This document shows, one piece after another, positions 11,634 through 21,282 of a DNA stretch of 64,000 bases (its first letter is position 1; every line of letters starts with the position of its first letter). Source of the stretch: Cannabis sativa (lineage: Eukaryota > Streptophyta > Magnoliopsida > Rosales > Cannabaceae); NCBI RefSeq assembly GCF_029168945.1, contig NC_083607.1, forward strand, positions 41,091,257 to 41,155,256. The letters run 5' to 3'. The notes under the pieces are model-generated. The model was not told the origin of the DNA. It made no database searches and saw only the letters and a program-made list of their open reading frames with translations. Made by a program: the position numbers and the translations under genes.

Positions 11634-13515
11634 TGTTGGAAATTATTTTACCAGGATCTTAGATCTACTCACAAGTATGTTGATTAACACCCTAAATATG
11701 AACTTTCTAAAACGATAAAATAAACACATATAAAGTTTAGGAAACCTTACATTGGGTGCAGCGGAATAGAATGACTCCTTCTGTTCAGATATCTAGCCCT
11801 TGATTCCTTTCTGTAGCAGAGCATTATAAATATCTGAACCTGGATCTCTTTCTCTGATTCTTTAGTGTTGAAACTCCTTCTTGCTGAAAGTCTTTCTTCA
11901 CGATCTTCCTTTCTATGATTGAGGTATCACTTGCTATGTGTGGGCACTATTCTCACACAAAGAATTTCGAAATTGAAAGGAAGAAGAGAGAGAAGAAGTG
12001 GCGGCTAAAGATAAGGAGAGAGAGAGGCTCAGTTTTTTCTGAATCAGAAGTGTAATTTTCCTGAAGCCTTCACTATCTATTTATAGCATTCCACTAGGGT
12101 TAGGTTTGAATTATTTGGTATTAAAATAATGAAAATATCAGTTTAAATTCCCTACAAAAGTGGTCGGCCATGCGTAGTGGATTTGGGCCTCACTTTTTGC
12201 AATTTTTGCAGTTTTATCTTTTCTGCATCTGATTTTCTCAAAAACGCCAATTTTCTAATTCAACCATTTAAATGCCAATTCTAACTATTTAATAACTATA
12301 AATAATTATTAAATAATATTGTAATTTATCATATTTATTAATTGAACCATACAAAGTATCATAATTAACAAATATGCCCCTAATAACTCTTTCTTTACAA
12401 TTTCGCCCTTACTTAGTGAAAAATTCACAAATAGACATAGTCTAACTTGAGAATTATAATTGATTAATCAAAACCAATTACATGAGTCTTACAAGTAATA
12501 TTATCTCAACTAGTGCCGGGACCATGGGTCTATATAACCGAGCTTCCAATAAGTAGATCAAGAATTTATTACTAAAATTCACTGACTTATTAATTCTTCG
12601 TTGAATCCACGCATAGAACTTAGAATTGCACTCTCAGTATAAAGAATGCTCTATATGTCCCACCATATAGACACATCATTAGTTATCCATTATTATAATC
12701 CTAATTTGATCAATGATCCTCTATATGAATGATCTACACTGTAAAGGGATTAGATTACCGTTACACCCTACAATGTATTTAATCCTTAAAATACTTAACC
12801 CCGTATAAATGATATTTCAGCTTATGTGAAATGAGATCTCCACCATTTATTTTTGTTTGTTCAAGCTCGAAGGAGATCATCATTTACTTACTATTCGCCA
12901 GATAGAAGCTATAGATTCCATGTTTATGTTAGCGCTCCTACTCAATTGCACTACCGTGTTCCCAAAATGTACGTATCACCCTGACCTAAAAGTAGGCTTA
13001 ACTAACAGATCAAAGAACACGAATAGCCTCCTGAGATTGAGCCTAATCATAACAGTATTAAGATCATTTGATGTAGGATCAACTAGGCGATATTGACTTG
13101 AATAGATATTACGGTAAGTTTAATAAATCTAAGTCAAAGTTCAATATCGATCCCTTCCGATGCGTACTCCATGCATCCAACCTGAGCTTTACTTTAGCCA
13201 ATGCTCTGGAAAGAACATAGCGCTTCTCCAAATGCAAGTAAACTCTGTTGTAGATTATCATATCAGTAAAACCCTATGTCTGATAAATCTAGGAAACTTT
13301 ATTCACATAGTCATGTTTACTTTCCAATGTGTTGACAGCACAATAAACAGGATCAAGTACGTGAAAAGGGTTTCAGATGAATTCATACATTATATACATA
13401 TAATCATGAAATAAATCATGTGAACCATGCAACATTAAATGTTATTTCTGATCTATATTAATAAGTAAATCTGATTATATTGAAATGAATTTTATTTAGG
13501 GCATAAAACCCAACA
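11634..13515 (-). repeat. 5' LTR, complete (1,882 bp)
   Basis: TGTTGG...CCAACA ends. Near-identical in layout to the LTR at 58801-60696. Short ORFs within it (for example 12857-13096 and 13160-13414) recur in other LTR copies and are not genes. Confidence 0.9.
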
Positions 13516-13738
13516 CCTGCTTGGCCTCCGTGGCTCTTAAATGTGCCTTCCTTATAAGTTTTTCGTGTTCGTGGAGAACTGTCTCGAGCCTTGCACAGTT
13601 AGGACATCCTGAAATGGATGCTGAACGGAGTCTTGGACTCCGTGACGGTGTACCTACGGGTCTTGTGGAAGAAAAAGGATGCGGTGGGGATTTTTGAGGA
13701 CTTGTTTCAAAAGGATTGAAGTTTTGGTAAGGGTCCAT
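13516..13738 (-). pseudogene. N-terminal part of a novel coiled-coil protein gene, split by copia
   Basis: ATG at 13738 opens a Pro/Ser/Arg-rich N-terminus (MDPYQNFNPFETSPQKSP...), a C-x2-C pair (GCPNCARLE) at residues 44-47, and the start of a coiled coil (LETVLHEHEKLIRKAHL). The reading runs into the copia LTR at 13515. Joining to 6323-6059 across the insertion keeps the frame and gives about 160 residues with no stop, so the gene was intact when the element landed. A TATA box sits at 13803-13811. I do not recognise the protein. The CxxC plus coiled coil suggests a small metal-binding or dimerising partner protein. Its place between transposase and GRF genes suggests TE cargo. Confidence 0.7.
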
Positions 13739-13802
13739 TTGATTTAGGTAATAGTAAAACGGGGTTTGAAAAAAATGCTTTGTTTGGATAACCTAACCTT
13801 TA

Positions 13803-13812
13803 CTTATATAGT
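13803..13812 (-). promoter_or_regulatory. TATA box of the coiled-coil gene
   Basis: Minus strand reads CACTATATAAG, about 70 bases upstream of the ATG at 13738. Confidence 0.55.
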
Positions 13813-14037
13813 GGTTTGGTGGGTTGATGTACACGTGATTGGGTTCATGTAATAATAATGGATTTTTTTTCCCAATTTAACCATTTCATAGTTAATAAAT
13901 TTTCACAATGGTAATATCCACTTACGACAACCTAAAAAATCCCAATTTACCAATTTATTAGTTAACCAATTTTAATATAAGGAGAAGGTCAATCAAATCC
14001 CACAAACAAAATCTAAGCTATATCGGGAAAGTACTAT

Positions 14038-14207
14038 GTGATGTGACATTTTTATATTAAAAACAAATATACCTATGGTTTTATGATTTAAATAATAATT
14101 TCTAGATTTAAAGTAAAAATAAAATGCTTTAAAGTATTAGTACACATGGAAGACATAATGAATGAAGTCAATTGATTTATTACGGCCGTATAAAAATGTC
14201 ACATCAC
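14038..14207. mobile_element. MITE-like element, 170 bp with 19-bp perfect inverted ends
   Basis: GTGATGTGACATTTTTATA (14038-14056) and its exact reverse complement (14189-14207) bracket 132 AT-rich bases. No clear target duplication flanks it. A small non-autonomous DNA transposon is the simplest reading. Confidence 0.5.
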
Positions 14208-15471
14208 CATCTTCAAATAATAAGTACATGGTTGAAATGGTGAAATTAAAAATGTGATATGACATCAACTCATTTCAGTAGTGAATAATTTAATAAAATT
14301 TGACATAATAATCGTTGCTGGTACTACTATCATAGTTAATTAACTTAGTTTTGTTAATTTTGTTGGGTAATACTATCATAGAGACTACAATCGTATTAAT
14401 TCTTACCTAATTGATTTGTCCAATTTTTAATAAGAAAAAGGTCATATTAGTATATTAGAACCCAAAAAATATTTAATCTCCTTAAGTATTATAGGTAGGT
14501 TTCGTGTTTTGATATAGTATCTTAATTAACTCAAATCAGGGAATCCCATGAGATCTGCATGTCATAATGTACTGAGTTTGATTTCACGTTACACTGTGAA
14601 ATCGCTGACGTACGTTATTTAAAGTATAGGAAATACCCCATTTAACGTCCATAAGCACACAGTGGGACGTACACAGAAAATTAAATAGTGATAAGACGTC
14701 CTTTGGTATTTTTAGTGAGTATCTACAATTTAAAATTACAGCAAACAGTCCATACTTGGTTAAGTAGATTACATTATTTGGATAATTTTTAAATAATTCC
14801 CAACAACTTAAGAACGGAGACTATTAAGAATGGTAGTAGTCCAAAATTAGTACAACTCCTAAATAGGAAATGGTTTAAACTGTATTAAAATAAAGTATTG
14901 TACGAATAAATATGTCTGAAATTATAGTTTACATTTGAAAAGAAATCTCATTATCTCATTATATTCACATATTGAGTAAACATAATTGCACCATACTGTA
15001 TTTACGATGTGAAGTACTCTGCACATATATTGATGTACGTTATTTTCAAACTTGAACTTATTGAGATATGGGAGATCCAGCTTCTGACGTACATTGAAAT
15101 ACGTTCTAAACATATTTTCATATAATTTATTTCTCTGCCTGTCGGAAGTTCAATATTCAAAGTACTATTCCAAATGAAATTTGATTTTACGGTTGGAAAG
15201 ACATACGTAGAAATACGTTATTAGAATAAATATATCTTTTATATTTGCTAATTAATTTGTAGGAACCACATTACAATTCTTCACATCTTCATTAGAATAA
15301 AGTATTCAACATTACAATTTTCCAATAATAAAAGTGAACAACCAACTACCATTATAAAATGGCAACTAGGCATAATTAAGTGGAACTCAAATTTCTATGA
15401 ATCCGTCTAGCGTCCCGATTTTGTTGGAGGGTTTGGCGCACCCGTGTTCGATCCCCCAAATCTAACAACGC

Positions 15472-15817
15472 TCATCCCACGATGGCGTTGTGGACAGCGA
15501 CAAGGGGAGCTTCGGTTGGATGACAGATTTGGCTGTTTTGGAAGTAGTTCCATCCAGCCAACTCCACCCATTCGAAGTCCTTGTCCACATTTCCTGCATT
15601 CACTTATAGTACATACATAAAAATATTTAGAAAGAAATACTAATGATGTAGGGTAGAAATAAATCGATGTAAGGAGTACAGTTTTTACTCGAAAATGTTA
15701 TGAGATGATTTATTGAATTGTTAAAATTTCGTTAATGTACGTACAACACACGGTTGGTTGTAGTACATACCAATCCTTTTTTTTACACATCTTCATTGCA
15801 GTGCAACAATAATACAT
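15472..15817 (-). pseudogene. Unknown two-exon mini-gene, copy A
   Basis: Minus strand: TATA box CTATATATAG at 15908-15917 and ATG at 15817. The first exon begins M-Y-Y-C-C-T-A-M-K-M-C-K-K-K-D-W-Y-V-L-Q-P, then loses frame against copy B (small insertion near 15750). An acceptor at 15594 (GCAG) opens exon 2 (15472-15593): NVDKDFEWVELAGWNYFQNS, then QICHPTE, ending VHNAIVG and TGA at 15472-15474. Compared with copy B, several codon differences are silent (ATC/ATA, TGT/TGC, ACC/ACT), which points to past selection for the protein. No family is recognised; the Cys cluster followed by DWY could be a small zinc or RNA-binding fold. Exon 2 is intact here while exon 1 is damaged, the reverse of copy B. 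Confidence 0.4.
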
Positions 15818-15907
15818 ATTTTAATATCTTATATTTTTTACGCTATACATATATCTATAAATTTTGTAGGGAAGAAAAAAATGACTTAACTTGTGAACGA
15901 TAGAGGG

Positions 15908-15917
15908 CTATATATAG
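15908..15917 (-). promoter_or_regulatory. TATA box of mini-gene A
   Basis: CTATATATAG, palindromic core, conserved at the matching place in copy B (17431-17440), about 90-100 bases upstream of the ATG in each case. Confidence 0.5.
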
Positions 15918-16989
15918 TACTTGTTGATTTGATGTGTGGCGTTTTCGATATGGTAAAATTAATATTAATTATTTACATTTAAAACCTGATTTGACTAGAC
16001 TATACAACCTATCAATGAAGATGATTTTGTCAATGCATTGGAAAAAGACATTTGGATAAACCCAACCAAATGGGCGGATTATTCAAATTTCAAATGAAAA
16101 ATTAAAAAAACTAAACATGTTCATTTTCATGATATTACTAATTACTTGATATTTATATGTAATTATTTTAATAATATTTTACCATCAATCCGTATAAGGT
16201 CACATTAGTAGGGTGTACGATCTACTTTCCAAACTCTAGCTCATACCATATCAAATATTAAAACAACAACAGAACACATAAAAATATCCCAATAAGATTT
16301 TTAAATTGAAAATATTTTTTCATATGTTCTCATCAAACCCAAATATGCTCCGCAGGTCACGCATTATTGAAATTTGATTGTGACGTACTGTGTACAGACT
16401 TTGACGTACGTATTTTAAAAACTTTGAACATATTCAAATACGCTGCAAATGTGAGGACTTACGTAGAAATAAGTTATTAGAATATATAATAAATCATTTA
16501 TATTTGGTAATTAATTTGTAGGAACCACTTGCGCTATAAAGATGGAAGTTATTTTTGTGAGTAATGAAGGGTACAAAGTTAGGTGATATGGCATCCACTT
16601 ATTTTATTATGAAATTATTTATAAAATCTGACATTGCAATTGTTGTTGATAACTTATTGGAAATAGTGAAACTCAACGGCACATATTCGGTCAACATAGT
16701 TTCATTTCAAATAAAATTTAAGTTTACAGTTACAAAGACATACCCAATAGAACAGAATTTGTACATAACATAGTTCTATCCCAAATTAAATTTAATTAGG
16801 ATGCTTTATTATACACTGTAAATATAGATTGTAGTAAGATGAATTTGTAAATATACTATAATACCGGTACTGTTATTACATGATGCTTTATCTAACCTAA
16901 GACTTTAAAAACGTTGACGTATTCCTCCCCGCGTCTCGATTTTGTTTGAGAGTCTGGCGCACCGGCGGTTGTGTCAAATATGATAACAC

Positions 16990-17331
16990 TCATCCCATGA
17001 TGCCCTTGTGGACTGAGGGAGGTTGAGGTTCAGTTGGATGGCATATTTGGCGGTGTCTCAAGTAGTTTCGTCCAGCCTAATCCACCCATCTGAAGCCTTC
17101 GTCAACATTTTCTGAATATACATGTAGTACATACATAAAATTTCGAAGAAACAATTTGTAATAATATACTATTAAAATAAATAGACATAAAGAGTTGAGT
17201 TATTACCCAAATTAGTTATGAGATGATTGATTGAATTGCTGAAATTCCCTTGATGCACCTACAACACATGGTTGTAGTGCATACCAATCCTTCTGTTTAC
17301 ACATCTTCACTTCAGTGCAACAACAATACAT
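16990..17331 (-). pseudogene. Unknown two-exon mini-gene, copy B
   Basis: TATA box at 17431-17440 and ATG at 17331. The first reading is 39 codons to TAA at 17212, starting M-Y-C-C-C-T-E-V-K-M-C-K-Q-K-D-W-Y-A-L-Q. A donor inside it (for example TAG|GTGCAT) could splice to the acceptor TTCAG at 17112. Exon 2 (16990-17111) reads NVDEGFRWVD, then an in-frame TAG, then AGRNYLRHRQICHPTE and GIMG with TGA at 16990-16992. Shared residues with copy A are NVD, F, WV, AG, NY, QICHPTE, VH, I, G. Function unknown. It lies between the coiled-coil gene and the 152-bp array, transcribed in the same direction as the transposase. Confidence 0.4.
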
Positions 17332-17430
17332 ATATTATCCCTATACATACGTCTACAGAAAGGGATTGACTTCTCTAGCAAAGAAAACAATACTAAATTG
17401 AGGTGTGAAGGAGTAAGGAGAGGTAGACGG

Positions 17431-17440
17431 CTATATATAG
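17431..17440 (-). promoter_or_regulatory. TATA box of mini-gene B
   Basis: CTATATATAG, in the same context (GGCTATATATAGTACTTGT) as copy A. Confidence 0.5.
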
Positions 17441-17640
17441 TACTTGTGGATGTGATTGTGTTGTGTAGTCTTGTCAAAAATTAAAAAATAATAATTAATA
17501 CAAACTGGTACGGCTAAAGATGGGGTGATATAACCCCAATATAAATCTTATTTTTTCAATGCCTTGAAAACCGTAAGTTCAACAAACCCAACCAACTATT
17601 AAATTTTCCTTTAAAGACGTAATTTGAACCAACCTAATGA

Positions 17641-18050
17641 TCGGTTTTGTTATGGTTTGGTTGACTTTGGTTAGAAAACTTATGTATTTAAATAAGTGAA
17701 ATGTTGTTCCCATCCCTAAATTTGTCACATGTAGCAACAAATATCCTGATATTATGTCAAAATAAACATGTGTGGCCAAATGAATAAGAAATTAAATTAT
17801 GATGTTTACTAATAATGAAAACTCAATATTGTTATTAAATAGGATTTTAATATTTCATTAAAATATTATTCGTTGGAATAAATATTACAATAATTTTGTT
17901 AAGTTTACATTAACGTATTAATCGTTGGAATAAAGATTATAATAATTTTTTGAATACTATACAAATATAGCTATTTAATAAAAAAAAACAGTTTAATGTT
18001 ATAAATACAGTAGTAGTTTGAGACAAAAAGTGATTCCGGTATTAAAGTCA
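17641..18050. other. AT-rich spacer
   Basis: No credible gene. It includes two near copies of a CGTTGGAATAAA(T/G)ATTA-like word (near 17872 and 17923). Confidence 0.4.
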
Positions 18051-18953
18051 GGAGAATATTGACTCCGGTATACTACTGATGATTTGATTACATACTGAAC
18101 CCATAAACACCGACAGCGACAGTGTGAGTACTACCAACGGTGGAGTGCCACTCAGTAGAACCCTAGCTGGACTGGGTTCAGTGAGTTCATTAGGAGGATA
18201 GTGACTCCGGTACATCAAAGCTAACCTGAGTACCTACTATGTCCCACGGGACCCATAAACACCGCCACTGATAGTGTGAGTACTACCAACAGTTGAGTGC
18301 CACTCAGTAGAACCCTACCTTGACTGGGTTCAGTGAGTTCGTTAGGAGGATAGTGACTCTGGTACACCAAAGGTAACCTGAGTACGTACTACGTGTCACG
18401 GGACCCATAAACACCGCCAGTGAGAGTGTCAGTACTACCAACGGTTGACTACCGCTCAGTAGAACCCTAGCTGGACTGGGTTCAGTGAGTTCGTTCGGAG
18501 GATAGTGACTCCGGTACACCACAGGTAACCTGAGTACATACTATGTGTCACGGGACCCATAAACACCGCCAGTGACTGGGTTCAGTGAGTTCGTTCGGAG
18601 TATAATAACTCCGGTACACCAAAGCTAACCTGAGTACATACTATGTGTCACGGGACCCATAAACACCACCAGTGACAGTGTGAGTACTACCAACAGTTGA
18701 GTGCCACTCAGTAGAACCCTAGCGCGACTGGGTTCAGTGAGTTCGTTAGGAGGATAGTGACTCCGGTACACCAAAAGTAACCTGAGTACTTACTATGTGT
18801 CACGGGACCCATAAACACCGCCAGTGAGAGTGTCAGTACTACCAACGGTTGACTGCCACTCAGTAGAACCCTAGCTGGACTGGGTTCAGTGAGTTCGTTC
18901 GGAGGATAGTGACTCCGGTACACAAAAGGTAACCTGAGCACGTACTATGTGTC
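18051..18953. repeat. Tandem array with 152-bp period, about six units
   Basis: The word GGAGGATAGTGACTCCGGTA starts at 18193, 18345, 18497, (variant) 18597, 18749 and 18901. All steps are exactly 152 bp except one of 100 bp, where a unit lost 52 bp between CACCGCCAGTGA and CTGGGTTCAG. A diverged 142-bp first unit begins at 18051. Units are GC-richer than their surroundings and contain ACCCATAAACACCG and CAGTAGAACCCTAG. ORFs at 18304-18522 and 18708-18941 merely follow the repeat. Confidence 0.9.
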
Positions 18954-19345
18954 AGAGATACAGATAGCAATAGGATGTTCACTGTAGTGAGAAGTAGTGA
19001 TTGCAATCGTATTAATAAATAGCGAATAATAATCCCGTGGGATCAATGCTAAATGCAATGATTGTGGGATTCACGCTGAATACACTGATAGCGGGATCGT
19101 GTGCTGATGACTCATGTTGCGAGAAGCTTAATTTGCTAAGTGTTGGTCGCCATGCGGGGATTTCTAAAAACAAACGTATTGTGGGCGTTGTTAACTGTTC
19201 GAATATTTTTGAAACAGGGATGGCATTGTAACCATAACGAACACCCCGTGAAAAATTGTAATTTTTAAAAAAATATTCCGACATGTAATTTTCGGCGTGA
19301 AGATTGAGACAGAGATAGTAACAGGATGTTCACTATAGCAGTCCC
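18954..19345. repeat. Diverged direct repeat flanking 350 bp after the array
   Basis: GAGATACAGATAGCAATAGGATGTTCACTGTAG (near 18955, given in part) recurs as GAGACAGAGATAGTAACAGGATGTTCACTATAG near 19308. Between them are several TGGGATCAATGCTA/TGGGATTCACGCTG/GCGGGATCGTGTG-like words. No gene is recognised. Confidence 0.5.
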
Positions 19346-19643
19346 ACAGAAATGATGATATGGACCAAGTGTATCCCAGTGTAATATGGGACGTACACTG
19401 TTCAATCGTTGTACTTTGTCAATTCACACAACACTAAAATATTATTTTAAAATAGAGGACTGCTTGTGACATGGCATGATACACTTCCCAACGAAACAAT
19501 CAGCCATGCCCTATTATGTTGTACGAATTAGGCTTTGAAATTGGGATTTTTTTTGGCACCAAGATTTATCAAGTTAAAGGTGAAAGTGAAAAAGTTTAAA
19601 AAAAAAAATTCATTTTCCCACCACTAACTCATTTCGAACAACC

Positions 19644-19653
19644 TATATATAAA
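19644..19653 (+). promoter_or_regulatory. TATA box of the GRF gene
   Basis: TATATATAAA about 100 bases before the ATG at 19753. Confidence 0.55.
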
Positions 19654-19752
19654 CAGGTCCCCCCTTTCCTTGTGAGTAACACACATTATCTCCACCATAG
19701 TTAGAACAAATAAAAAAAAATTGTATACCTCATAAATTATAGTACATCGAAC

Positions 19753-20221
19753 ATGGTGGCTGGTGGTGGAGAAGACTCATGCGGGTTCGAGGGGGGTGGT
19801 CCGCCTTGGAGAAATTCACTTCAGGGACACCCCCATTGCTACTGTAGTGATCTAGCTTATGTTTGGACTTCTAGTAGTAGAGCAAATCCTGGTCGTTGAT
19901 TCTTTGGATGTCCACACTATGTAAGAGTTTTGTCTTTTTAGAGTCAAAAGTACTTCTCATTTATGTTTCCATTACTTAGGCAGCCATGATAAACTAATAG
20001 GGTTATTTTCAACTCAGGAGAACGATAAAAGTCGAGGATGTGATTACTTTTGTTGGATCGATAAACCACATGTTAAAAAAAGTACAGATGCTACACCTGG
20101 ATTGCGAAACCAAATCAAGATTTTGGACAAAGATAAGAAACGCAATGAGAATGTTATTAGAAAATTAATTTTTATCATTTTTATTTGCCTTTTCATCATT
20201 GTCCAACTTATATTGCGTTAA
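19753..20221 (+). pseudogene. GRF zinc-finger protein with C-terminal membrane anchor, one in-frame TGA
   Basis: Two exons: 19753-19920 (donor GTAAGA at 19921) and 20018-20221 (acceptor ACTCAG at 20012-20017). Exon 1 encodes a Gly-rich start, then HCYCSDLAYVWTSSSRANPGR, then TGA at 19897-19899, then FFGCPHY. Exon 2 continues GCDYFCWID, a charged helix (KILDKDKKRNENVIRK) and a hydrophobic tail (IFIIFICLFIIVQLIL) just before TAA. The C-x-C...NPGR.F..C...C...W order is that of GRF zinc fingers, which bind nucleic acid. The final segment would make a tail-anchored protein of about 123 residues. The stop falls where GRF proteins have Arg, so CGA-to-TGA is the obvious cause. GRF genes with this tail are common TE companions in plants. 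Confidence 0.75.
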
Positions 20222-21282
20222 AGATATGGGTTGTCGCAAAATGAGTATGTTTTGTATATCTTATGTTCTCAAAACTAATGTTTAACTTAATTGTGTAGAA
20301 CTTAATAGATACGTGTGGATGATGATGAAAATTACATTTGGTATAAAGTACCCACTACGTTGTCAAAATTATATGTTTTCTACATTTCTAATTTGTGTAG
20401 CAATTTTCGTAAATGGGTTCAATGTGAAGTTGCAAAATTATATGTTATTCACATTTTTATATTTGTTATGTGAAGTAGCGCAATGAGAATGTTCTATATT
20501 CCATATGTTTTCTCATTAATATGTTATGAAAAAGCAAATTTACGGTTTTTGCTAAGGGGGTTATTGTCTATTTACATTTGGTTAAAGTAATGGGAGTTGA
20601 TATGTTTTCAGCCTTGTGTACAAATAATTGTGAAGTATGGTTTCAATCTGAAATTTAATATGTTCTCAAAACTCAGTTTAAACTTCAATGAGTACAAAGA
20701 TTTGGTAACTAACATGATTTTCTTTAAATAATTAAGAAGTCTCCTTTGTCGTGATTTGTAATGTTATTGAACATGTGTTGTGAAAACTCAGTTTAAACTT
20801 CAATGAGTATAAAGATTTGGTAAGATTTGGTAACTAACATGATTTTCTTCAAATAATTAAGAAGTCACCTTTGTCGTGATTTGTAATGGTATAGTACAAA
20901 TCATAAAGTTTTGGGGTTAAATAATTTCAGTGAAGTACAATCAAGTACAAATTATATCATTACGGTAACTTAAAATTGCTTTGCATCAAATTAGAATCGA
21001 TGGATAAAAGAAATGGGAAATGATGTGTTTTAAACAGTAATGACAAATATTTCTCAAGTATGGGTACATTGTCAAACTTAATATGGTGTGAGTACAAAGA
21101 TTTGCTAAATATAGTGCAATCTCAAAGTTAATATATTCTCAAAACTAAAATAAACACAAGTCTGTCAACATAATAACCAGTTCCAAACGTGAACTAATAA
21201 AAACAGATGTCTAAATCCAAATGTTCCCAAATCCAAACTAAACAACACACTAATAACACAACCTAATAATAGCACAAGTGTT
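20222..21282. other. Gene-free spacer with a tandem duplication
   Basis: AT-rich, no domain-bearing ORF. Contains the repeat at 20668-20895. It separates the 3' ends of the convergent GRF (plus) and Ulp1 (minus) genes. Confidence 0.5.
20668..20895. repeat. Two-copy tandem repeat, ~116 bp
   Basis: AACTCAGTTTAAACTTCAATG...CTTTGTCGTGATTTGTAATG occurs at about 20669-20767 and again at 20785-20887. The second copy carries an extra GATTTGGTAA duplication. Confidence 0.8.

Larger units (their letters stand above)
6324..13515 (-). mobile_element. Non-autonomous Ty1/copia-type LTR element, 7.2 kb, TSD CCTGC
   Basis: Begins TGTTGGAAATT at 6324 and ends CCCAACA at 13515, flanked by the direct repeat CCTGC at 6319-6323 and 13516-13520. 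Orientation is minus: the initiator-Met primer site TGGTATCAGAGC (complement at 11620-11631) lies just inside the right LTR. The right (5') LTR is 11634-13515. The left (3') LTR is only 6324-6716, because it jumps directly into internal sequence that in the sister element begins at 62141. The interior has no long ORF. Minus-strand translation near 7080-7200 still resembles a copia GAG-pre-integrase domain (LWHLYLVHSG-like), riddled with changes. The element interrupts the gene at 6059-13738. Confidence 0.9.
13739..14904. other. Gene-free AT-rich spacer with a MITE-like hairpin
   Basis: Beyond the promoter of the coiled-coil gene there is no credible ORF. It contains the 170-bp inverted-repeat element at 14038-14207. 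A segment near 14240-14330 is also seen, diverged, at 16560-16650. Confidence 0.5.
14905..16095. repeat. Tandem duplicated block, copy A
   Basis: Collinear and diverged relative to 16345-17640. Anchors: TAATTTGTAGGAACCAC (15254 and 16512), CGATTTTGTT...GGCGCACC (15417 and 16937), and CTATATATAG (15908 and 17431). Offsets of about 1.26-1.52 kb show later indels. Each copy carries one mini-gene on the minus strand. Confidence 0.7.
16345..17640. repeat. Tandem duplicated block, copy B
   Basis: Diverged duplicate of 14905-16095. See copy A for anchors. The block includes the promoter, both exons and downstream sequence of mini-gene B. Confidence 0.7.

Noticed and set aside
18304..18941. ORFs 18304-18522 and 18708-18941 on the minus strand
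   Set aside because: They follow the 152-bp repeat unit and simply echo one another.
18051..18953. CRISPR-like regular repeats
   Set aside because: The 152-bp period has no conserved-repeat/variable-spacer alternation; the whole unit is repeated. The context is eukaryotic.
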